A program made the position numbers and the translations under genes. From JBAVQS01 sp049694275 (GTDB lineage Bacteria > Chloroflexota > Anaerolineae > UBA4142 > SHND01): DNA of 11,051 bases. Below the pieces are notes generated by a model. It was not told the DNA's origin. It saw nothing but the letters and a program-made list of their open reading frames with translations, and ran no database searches. Shown in pieces: positions 5,523 to 11,051 of the stretch. Within the stretch, counting starts at the first letter, position 1. Every line of letters begins with the position of its first letter. The stretch covers positions 1 to 11,051 of the forward strand of contig JBAVQS010000323.1 of NCBI GenBank assembly GCA_049694275.1, read 5' to 3'.

Positions 5523-6047
5523 TCAAGCGGGGAGGGACTGGGCTACTTCGGCTATTCGCGCGCGGAGATTCTCGCGAGTGAGGGCGTTATGCCACATTAG
5601 AAACACGCCCCCCTTTTCCGTCCGCGCCACTTTATACGGGCGCGGCTCCGTACCGGTCATGTTCAATCCGCCGGTCTCAATACGCGCCGCCCATTTGGCA
5701 ACCCATTCATCACTCAAAGGCGCCGCGCTCGGCGCAAGGTAGATGCCCAGATATTCATCCGTCGTATGCACGGGTGCGCCGCTCACCACGGTAGATGTCC
5801 CCGGGCGTCGAATTGTGATCAGCGTGGCAGGCAAACCCGAACGCAGCGTCAACCGGTAGCAGTTCAGCGCCGTATTTTGTGTTCCGACCAACGAGGATTC
5901 GACCGGACACTCGGATAGGGGCGTCGCTTGCAATGCGGTGAGCGTCGCGGCAAAGGCATCGCGCCGGCGATTCGTCTGCACCCATAATAGAACGATGAAT
6001 GCGACGATGCCCACCATGCAGACCAGGGCCACAATAGAGTTTTCCAC
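5523..6047 (-). CDS. small membrane-anchored protein of unknown function
   Basis: This 174-residue product is not recognised. It begins with one hydrophobic helix (residues about 4-23, SIVALVCMVGIVAFIVLLWV) followed by TNRRRD. By the positive-inside rule this would leave the rest in the cytoplasm. The remaining 145 residues are soluble-looking with mixed alpha/beta character, two cysteines at about 47 and 63 (SECPVESS, LNCYRL), and a YLGIYLAPSAAPLSDEWVAKW segment. The start is GTG (6045-6047), chosen because AAGGGGA lies about nine bases upstream and the hydrophobic anchor begins immediately. It begins 39 bases after the stop of the pentapeptide-repeat gene, with no promoter seen in between, so the two are probably one transcript. 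The function may be linked to that neighbour. Confidence 0.8.
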   Translation of the reverse strand: MENSIVALVCMVGIVAFIVLLWVQTNRRRDAFAATLTALQATPLSECPVESSLVGTQNTALNCYRLTLRSGLPATLITIRRPGTSTVVSGAPVHTTDEYLGIYLAPSAAPLSDEWVAKWAARIETGGLNMTGTEPRPYKVARTEKGGVFLMWHNALTRENLRARIAEVAQSLPA

Positions 6048-6086
6048 GGTTTGATTTCCCCTTGCGCCAACTGCCTTGCAATAATC

Positions 6087-6734
6087 CTATGCGGGACCGG
6101 TGCGTACGGAGCCATCGGGCATGACCGTCTCATCAAAGGTGGCCCAATCGAGCTTGGCCTGTCCAATCTCCTTGTTCCCGAGGGTGGCCGCACTCAAGTT
6201 GGCCCTACGGAGATTGGCGTTGGTCAGGTCCGCGCCTACCAGCGATCCGCCGATGGTGATTCCGCTCAGGTCTGCCTGTCCCAGATTCGTCCCTTCAAGA
6301 TCACCCATCGTCAGGTTCACCCCGCGCAGGTCCGCTCCCTGGAGATTGGCTTGGCCGAGTTCAGCCATGTGCAAGTTCGCCCCGCTCAGCTTGGCCCCAC
6401 TGAGATCTGCGCCGGCGAGCTTTACCCCGATCATCTTGGCTGCCATCAGACTCGCATCGCAAAGGCGCGCGCCCTCCAGGCTCGCCCAACTCAGACTGAT
6501 GCCGGTGAGGTCGGCAGCTCGCAGGTTCGCCGCGCCAAGCTCCGCATTGCGAAGATCAGCGTGCGATAGGTTCGCTCCGTGAAGGTCTGCCCCACGTAGA
6601 TCAGCCGTGACCAACTTGGTCCCGCTCAGGTTTGCCTCGCCCAGATCAGGCGTAAGCCCCGGGTTTGACTTGCGCCAGGCATTCCATTTTTCAACGCCCT
6701 GTTTCAGAATTGCAAGATGTTCTTGATTTGCCAT
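6087..6734 (-). CDS. pentapeptide-repeat protein
   Basis: The 215-residue product is nearly all pentapeptide repeat, A(D/N)LxG-type, which folds as a right-handed quadrilateral beta-helix. A short N-terminal segment (MANQEHLAILKQGVEKWNAWRKSNPG) is characteristic of many bacterial members. Central Leu/Met/Ile residues fall every five positions from Leu31 through Ile161. Then one pentad is shortened and the series restarts at Leu165 and runs to Phe200, about 35 pentads in all. Some family members mimic DNA and protect gyrase; most have no known role, and this one cannot be assigned. The ATG at 6732-6734 is used because it opens the familiar N-terminus; a TTG seven codons upstream is less likely. 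Its promoter (6766-6774) is an extended -10 type. The membrane-anchored gene downstream is probably cotranscribed. Confidence 0.92.
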   Translation of the reverse strand: MANQEHLAILKQGVEKWNAWRKSNPGLTPDLGEANLSGTKLVTADLRGADLHGANLSHADLRNAELGAANLRAADLTGISLSWASLEGARLCDASLMAAKMIGVKLAGADLSGAKLSGANLHMAELGQANLQGADLRGVNLTMGDLEGTNLGQADLSGITIGGSLVGADLTNANLRRANLSAATLGNKEIGQAKLDWATFDETVMPDGSVRTGPA

Positions 6735-6765
6735 AATGATTCTGTGATCCCCCAAGATGGTCCCG

Positions 6766-6798
6766 ATTATAGCACGTCTATCCGAGAGATGCCAGAGC
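6766..6798 (-). promoter_or_regulatory. extended -10 promoter of the pentapeptide-repeat gene
   Basis: On the minus strand TGCTATAAT (plus positions 6766-6774) gives a perfect TATAAT with the TGN extension. A plausible -35 CTGGCA lies about 18 bases further upstream. Transcription would start near 6759, about 25 bases before the ATG at 6734. It is divergent from the promoter at 6832-6840. Confidence 0.65.
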
Positions 6799-6810
6799 CG
6801 TGAGTCATCT

Positions 6811-6840
6811 TTATGATTCTAGCGCTCTCGATGCTATAAT
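6811..6840 (+). promoter_or_regulatory. extended -10 promoter of the PQQ-propeller gene
   Basis: TGCTATAAT (6832-6840) repeats the extended -10 sequence of the divergent promoter exactly. TTATGA (6811-6816) is a weak -35 at 18 bases. Transcription would start near 6847, about 60 bases before the ATG at 6907, which has AGGACGG just upstream. The intergenic region otherwise holds nothing recognisable. Confidence 0.65.
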
Positions 6841-6906
6841 AGTCAAACATTAAGTTTCCACGCTCCTGACCAATCCTCTGGAGATTCGCCCTGACAGGAC
6901 GGTAAA

Positions 6907-9804
6907 ATGAAAAGACTGTTACGCTGGCTCCGTCGCCTCTTGTTCAACCCCATCGTGCTTGGCCTCATCGTCCTTGTGCTCGCCGGCTGGTGGCTTGACA
7001 GCATTCTCCAACCGGTCATTGTCTCGGTTCCCATACTGCATGCAGGCCAGGGACTGACCCTGATCGGGCATGGCTTTGGGGGGCCCCAAACCGATAGCTA
7101 TGTGATAGTACAGCCGGGAAACCGGCGCATACAGCCTTCCGAGATCGTTTCGTGGTCGGACAACAAAGTCGTCACGTCTATTACTCCCACAGCGGAGGGT
7201 ACCGCACAGGTGCTCAAGGGAATGTTTGTTACAACCTGGCCCTCTGCGACAGTCCCTTTTGTCGTCCAGCAATCCGCCCTCCCCTCGCAGCCCAATAGCT
7301 ATCAAGTTCCAGTGCAGGCGGACTCCCCCTGGCCCCTCTTTCGCCGCGACCAGCGCAATACCGGCAACAGTCCTCTGCCTGCTATCTATCACGGAGACAA
7401 GCCCTGGGCCTTCAAGACGGGCAAGGGCATCTTTTCTACGCCGATTGTCGATAGCCAGGGTATCATCTATGTGGGTTCAGCAGACCATATCTTTTATGCG
7501 CTCAACCCCGACGGCACAGAGCACTGGCGCTTTCCGACCGGCGAAATTATTGATTCAGCCGGGGCGCTTCCACGCGTCGATCCACAACTCGGTTATCCCA
7601 CCGTCATCTTTCCCTCCGGCGATGGGCATCTCTATGCCCTTCGCACGGATAGCCAGCCCCAAACCGCGGCAGGACGATTGCTCTGGTCGTTCGATGCACG
7701 CACGGCCCCCGGTGCCGGATTCAACAACTGGTTCGAGGGGAATGTCGGCATCGGCTATGACGGCACACTCTATGCAGGAAGCACCAATTTCAACTATTAT
7801 GCCCTGACCCCCGATGGCAAGGTCAAGTGGACCTATCGGACCGGCAGTAATAATTGGTCCCTCTCTGCGCTCGGCGATGATGGAACGATCTTTTGGGCGT
7901 CGAACGATACCTATATCCGCGCGGTCCGCCCCGACGGCAAGGAAAAGTGGAACAAGATGACGCTCGGCTTTATCGCCGCCTCGGCTGCAATCGGCTCGGA
8001 TGGGACGGTGTATATCGGCTCGTTCGATTCCTATCTCTATGCCCTTGATCCGAATACCGGGGCTGAGCGGTGCAAGTTCAAGACGAACGATCACATCTAT
8101 ACTTCCGCCGCGCTGGGGAGCGATGCGCAGGGGAACACAAGCGCTGTCTATTTCGGGTCCGCCGACGGCACGCTCTATGCCATGCACCCCGATTGCAAAC
8201 TGATCTGGAAATACGACACGGGCGACCCCATCCGCTCGTCGCCGGTGGTCGGGCGCACGCCGGATGGCAAGGGGGATGTGATCTATTTCGGCAGCGGTAA
8301 CGGCAAGCTCTATGCGCTAAACGCCGATGGCACGCGCCGCTGGTCGTACGACACCACATCCGACGATCCGGAGCTGCGCGACCGCAACGACCTGAACGCC
8401 TCGCCCGCGCTGGGACTCTACGGCGTCTATATTGCGGGCGAGACCGGGCAGGTGTTTTATCTTCCTTACGACTATTGCCTCAATGTTGCTGACCCGCGCT
8501 GTGCGACTGCGCCCGGTCAGGACTGGCCCACCGATATGGCCGGACTGTTCTATGTCACCCCCGGTGGCAATACCGAGCAGGCAAAATCGGCGACAATTGC
8601 CCCCGCAACCATGCTCACGCTTCGCCTCATGGTGCGCAAAAGCGGACAAACCGTCAATGCCTGGGTCTGCAACTCGCCCATCGGTTGTTCCGCCGACGAG
8701 GTCAAGGTAACGGCCGATCCCCCATTCTCGTTCGAGCTCCAGCACTCGGCGGATGGCAAATATCTCTACATTAGGCCGCAGAGTTTTCTTGCGCCGGGAC
8801 AAAAGTACACGGTCAAGGTGGAAGGGAACTATTACACCGGGGGTACGTCAATTGGGAATCTGACAATCGGCGGGGACAAGAGCGGTCAGTTTGGCGACAC
8901 CCTCACCTTTCAGGTCGAGCCGACGCCCAACGCGGCCACGCCATTCACCTTCGACAAGAACCGCGTGAGCGCGTTCGAATGGACCCGGCTCGCCGCCCCC
9001 ATCCCAACCATGCTCCCCAGCCTCAACCAGATCGGGTTTGACTATATGGACTGGCTCGTGGGGACGGTGGCGCTCACTCCACCTGATGCACAGGGACAGG
9101 GCAAGGTGATCCTCTGGGCCATCGGCGCAAAACGGGATGAAAAAGGGTCGCTCGTCCCTGACCCCAAGACCGAGTTTACCTTGCCGCTGAGTGGAACCTA
9201 CCAGGGTGACTCGTTTATCCTGCAGGACCAAAAGTTTACCATGCCAATCACCGGCATTCCGATTCCCTTCGACCAGTTCGAGCTCCGTGGGCGGATGGGG
9301 CTCGATTCCAGGGTTGAGCCCGGCGCGAGCGCGTATGCCGAAACCAATGCGCTCGACATACCCAAGTTCGGGCCGTATCTCGTCGTGGCAGGCCTGGCAA
9401 ACAACTGGGTGCAAAAGATGCTGGTGAGCGGGACCTATATCACGCGCGGCTATGACGAACTTGGCACGGCGAACGTGCGCCCCGACGGGGTCTCGGTCAA
9501 ATCCATCCAGTATTTCGTCCCTGATCAATCCCTGCCGGGCAAGGTAATCGCGACGCTCAACGTCGACCCGGGCGTCCGCTACCCGCAGGCCGCGCATCAT
9601 CCCGGCATTCTGCTCGTCGATCGCACGAACCTGAACGTCGCCTATCTCGACTATAAGACTAACCTGTCGAGTACCGCCGACGCCGCGGGCAACCTCTCGA
9701 CCATTACCCTGAATCTCCCGAAAGGGACTGCGCTGCCTCAAAACCTACAAGCGATTGTCATTCTGGACGTGTTTCCGATTTACGAGGGAAATATCGGGCA
9801 GTAG
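6907..9804 (+). CDS. membrane-anchored IPT/TIG-like and PQQ-type beta-propeller protein
   Basis: This 965-residue protein starts with a basic N-terminus (MKRLLRWLRRLLF) and a hydrophobic helix (about 14-32), so it is an uncleaved, membrane-tethered extracytoplasmic protein. Residues about 38-120 (GQGLTLIGHGFG...) look like an IPT/TIG immunoglobulin-like domain. Residues about 140-520 form a beta-propeller of seven or eight PQQ-type blades. The recurring pattern is IYVGSxDxxLYALxPDGxxxWxY (for example 187-209, 287-311, 367-390, 414-437, 459-481). Residues about 600-670 suggest a second Ig-like (Big_5-like) domain, and the remaining 300 residues are beta-rich and unassigned. PQQ-type propellers serve as scaffolds (as in BamB) or, with the right cofactor site, dehydrogenases. 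No dehydrogenase signature was seen, so a binding or envelope-display role is more likely. It is coupled to the next gene. Confidence 0.88.
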   Translation: MKRLLRWLRRLLFNPIVLGLIVLVLAGWWLDSILQPVIVSVPILHAGQGLTLIGHGFGGPQTDSYVIVQPGNRRIQPSEIVSWSDNKVVTSITPTAEGTAQVLKGMFVTTWPSATVPFVVQQSALPSQPNSYQVPVQADSPWPLFRRDQRNTGNSPLPAIYHGDKPWAFKTGKGIFSTPIVDSQGIIYVGSADHIFYALNPDGTEHWRFPTGEIIDSAGALPRVDPQLGYPTVIFPSGDGHLYALRTDSQPQTAAGRLLWSFDARTAPGAGFNNWFEGNVGIGYDGTLYAGSTNFNYYALTPDGKVKWTYRTGSNNWSLSALGDDGTIFWASNDTYIRAVRPDGKEKWNKMTLGFIAASAAIGSDGTVYIGSFDSYLYALDPNTGAERCKFKTNDHIYTSAALGSDAQGNTSAVYFGSADGTLYAMHPDCKLIWKYDTGDPIRSSPVVGRTPDGKGDVIYFGSGNGKLYALNADGTRRWSYDTTSDDPELRDRNDLNASPALGLYGVYIAGETGQVFYLPYDYCLNVADPRCATAPGQDWPTDMAGLFYVTPGGNTEQAKSATIAPATMLTLRLMVRKSGQTVNAWVCNSPIGCSADEVKVTADPPFSFELQHSADGKYLYIRPQSFLAPGQKYTVKVEGNYYTGGTSIGNLTIGGDKSGQFGDTLTFQVEPTPNAATPFTFDKNRVSAFEWTRLAAPIPTMLPSLNQIGFDYMDWLVGTVALTPPDAQGQGKVILWAIGAKRDEKGSLVPDPKTEFTLPLSGTYQGDSFILQDQKFTMPITGIPIPFDQFELRGRMGLDSRVEPGASAYAETNALDIPKFGPYLVVAGLANNWVQKMLVSGTYITRGYDELGTANVRPDGVSVKSIQYFVPDQSLPGKVIATLNVDPGVRYPQAAHHPGILLVDRTNLNVAYLDYKTNLSSTADAAGNLSTITLNLPKGTALPQNLQAIVILDVFPIYEGNIGQ

Positions 9805-9813
9805 GAGAAATCG

Positions 9814-10782
9814 GTGGTCAAGGATCAAGCCCCAGCTCATTTGGAAGACAGGACGGAGGACCTCCTACATTTGAATTGGGTGGAAGGTCAAGCCAATCCA
9901 TTGATTCAGCCACCCTTTCCGTCTCTGCTCATCGCCGACCCCACATTCTTGCCGTCGGCGATGACCCCGGATCAACAGTGGCACCTCTTTGCCCATTCTT
10001 TGATGGGAATACACCATTTCACCTCGCCGGATGGGAACGCCTGGACGAGACACCGGGGGCTGGTCTCGGCGCTGAGCCTGCGGCCATTCCTGTTTATCGA
10101 TGGCTTGCGCTATTATCTCTTTTATGAAAAGGTTCTCGGGCTCAACCCTTTCCCCCAATCAAGAATGGAGGTACGTGTATCGACCGACCTGTGGAAGTGG
10201 AGCGCCCCGACCACAATCATGGAACCTTCCCTGCCCTGGCACCGCGAGGGCGGTCATTATGGCAATGTCGGCAACCCCTGCGTGATCCGAGACGATCAAG
10301 GGTTTCGCCTCTATTATAGCGCCGGCCTCGTCTATCTCAAGGATTGCCGATTCTGCGAGCCGAAATATATTGGCATTGCTACCAGCCCAACGCTGACAGG
10401 CCACTATTTGCCCCGCACCTCTCCCATTCTGCAACCGGACCCGGACGATCCTTATATGAATCTGGGCGCCGGGGCGATCAAGGTCGTCCAAACGGTGGAT
10501 GGTTATGTCGGCTTTCAGAACGGCATCTATTGGGATCCGGTCCAGGACCACAGCGGCTCGGCCATTCGTCTCCTCCATTCTCCCGACGGCGACCAATGGA
10601 CCATTCCCAAAAAAGAACCCATCTTGAAACCGGGGAAGGGTTGGAAAAAGAGCCATGTCTATGCCCTGGACATTCGCCGGGTCGAGGGCCAGTGGCGATT
10701 CTATTTCAATGCGCGGAGCGGCTGGTTAACGGGACGCGAGGGAATTGGCTATGCAATTGGAACGAGGCCCGAAGGGCTGTAA
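9814..10782 (+). CDS. GH43/GH32-like five-bladed beta-propeller protein
   Basis: The 322-residue product has features of the GH-J/GH-F style five-bladed propeller of furanosidases and related proteins. These include a first-blade LLIADPTFLP (39-47) with a candidate catalytic Asp42, GNPCVIRDDQGFRLYYSA (153-170), and repeated WxxxxS/TSPDG-type hairpins (HHFTSPDGNAWTRH at 67-80, RLLHSPDGDQWTIP at 252-264). Known family members hydrolyse or transfer sugars such as arabinofuranosides or fructans; the activity here cannot be assigned, and a non-enzymatic sugar-binding role is possible. There is no signal peptide, odd for a partner of an extracytoplasmic protein. The GTG start (9814-9816) is preceded by AGGAGA (9803-9808) that overlaps the TAG stop of the PQQ gene, so translation is probably coupled. 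The final codons and stop are within a hairpin. Confidence 0.75.
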   Translation: MVKDQAPAHLEDRTEDLLHLNWVEGQANPLIQPPFPSLLIADPTFLPSAMTPDQQWHLFAHSLMGIHHFTSPDGNAWTRHRGLVSALSLRPFLFIDGLRYYLFYEKVLGLNPFPQSRMEVRVSTDLWKWSAPTTIMEPSLPWHREGGHYGNVGNPCVIRDDQGFRLYYSAGLVYLKDCRFCEPKYIGIATSPTLTGHYLPRTSPILQPDPDDPYMNLGAGAIKVVQTVDGYVGFQNGIYWDPVQDHSGSAIRLLHSPDGDQWTIPKKEPILKPGKGWKKSHVYALDIRRVEGQWRFYFNARSGWLTGREGIGYAIGTRPEGL

Positions 10783-10799
10783 AAACCCTCGGGCCTCGT
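10762..10799 (+). terminator. hairpin spanning the stop codon, possible terminator
   Basis: ACGAGGCCCGAAGGG (10762-10776) pairs with CCCTCGGGCCTCGT (10786-10799), leaving one bulged A, around a nine-base loop that contains the TAA stop and an A-run. The stem is very GC-rich. No T-run follows on either strand, so it is not a classic rho-independent terminator, but it could end or stabilise both convergent messages. Confidence 0.5.
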
Positions 10800-10847
10800 C
10801 ATCGTTCAGCAGATGGCTATCCGTGGACGGCAAGCTTGCATTGACCG

Positions 10848-11051
10848 TCAGGTCCCCGGCGCGACATACGCCAGGATAAAGATAAAGTGGCAGAGACAGC
10901 CCACAAGGACGAAAATGTGCCACACTTCATGAAAACCAAACACGTTCGGGAAGAAATCGAACTTTTTGGTCGCGTACACCACCGCGCCCAGCGTAAAAAC
11001 CACTCCACCGAGCAGCAACCAAAAGAGCGCCCCCGCGGGCAGGACGCCGAT
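10848..11051 (-). CDS. hemolysin III / PAQR family membrane protein, C-terminal part
   Basis: Sixty-seven codons read in from the right edge and end at TGA (10848-10850); the 5' end lies outside the window. Residues 1-25 of the fragment form a hydrophobic helix (LFWLLLGGVVFTLGAVVYATK). KFDFFPNVFGFHEVWHIFVLVGCLCHFIFILAYVAPGT follows as the last helix. The family signature is HEVWH (41-45) plus His55, the metal-binding histidines of the terminal helix in hemolysin III and adiponectin-receptor-like (PAQR) proteins. These act as membrane-embedded zinc hydrolases in eukaryotes; the bacterial members are poorly understood, and the hemolytic name comes from a Bacillus cereus protein. It is convergent with the GH43-like gene across a 65-base gap. 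A full protein is usually about 200-220 residues. Confidence 0.9.
   Translation of the reverse strand: MGVLPAGALFWLLLGGVVFTLGAVVYATKKFDFFPNVFGFHEVWHIFVLVGCLCHFIFILAYVAPGT

Noticed and set aside
6051..6582. Two plus-strand open frames of 160-172 codons with apparent internal repeats
   Set aside because: The repetition is the complement of the pentapeptide codons on the minus strand, whose protein has a clear family N-terminus and repeat.
8848..9741. A 297-codon minus-strand open frame opposite the PQQ-propeller gene
   Set aside because: Long but low-complexity shadow frame; the plus strand shows clear domain repeats through the region and the minus frame has no start signals.
10817..11008. 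A minus-strand 63-codon frame starting with ATG near the right edge
   Set aside because: It is out of frame with the hemolysin III fragment, which has the HEVWH signature and runs in from the edge.

Overview
This window looks like a chromosomal segment of a GC-rich bacterium, most likely a member of the Chloroflexota. That placement is an inference. It rests on the style of the truncated glycosyltransferase at the left end (start MLSPELDLVVHATHEAGASV), the pentapeptide-repeat protein with a MANQEHLAILKQGVEKWN-type start, the DUF4395/thioredoxin pair and overall codon use. No rRNA, tRNA, CRISPR array, transposase or phage gene was seen.

Left edge (1-750): a possible 3' end of a CheB-like gene (+) abuts a 72-codon remnant of a glycogen/starch-synthase-like glycosyltransferase (-). 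The remnant still has a good promoter, ribosome binding site and start codon. A divergent promoter (428-455) then drives a roughly 290-nt untranslated leader. The leader contains a long-range stem, a competing hairpin and a strong intrinsic terminator (666-697) upstream of the next start codon. It looks like an attenuator or riboswitch-type element of a kind I do not recognise, and it is the best candidate here for something undescribed.

Central left (751-4478, all +): a five-gene cysteine/thiol set. It comprises an LmbE/PIG-L-type deacetylase, cysteine synthase (cysK), serine O-acetyltransferase (cysE), a DUF4395 membrane protein with an intramembrane CxxC, and a membrane-anchored thioredoxin whose start overlaps the DUF4395 stop. 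CysE ends in Ile after an acidic/aromatic tail, as expected if it docks into CysK to form the cysteine synthase complex. An elaborate inverted repeat lies between cysK and cysE. The set plausibly couples cysteine synthesis to thiol chemistry and extracytoplasmic redox.

Central right (4487-6734, all -): a beta-rich toast-rack-like protein, a small membrane-anchored protein of unknown function, and a pentapeptide-repeat protein. The last two probably form one transcript; the first has its own extended -10 promoter.

Right (6907-11051): a large membrane-anchored, extracytoplasmic protein with an IPT/TIG-like segment and a PQQ-type beta-propeller is translationally coupled to a second beta-propeller protein of the GH43/GH32-like fold. 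A hairpin covers the end of that second gene. A convergent hemolysin III-family membrane protein enters from the right edge. Three promoters in the right half share the extended -10 form TGNTATAAT.
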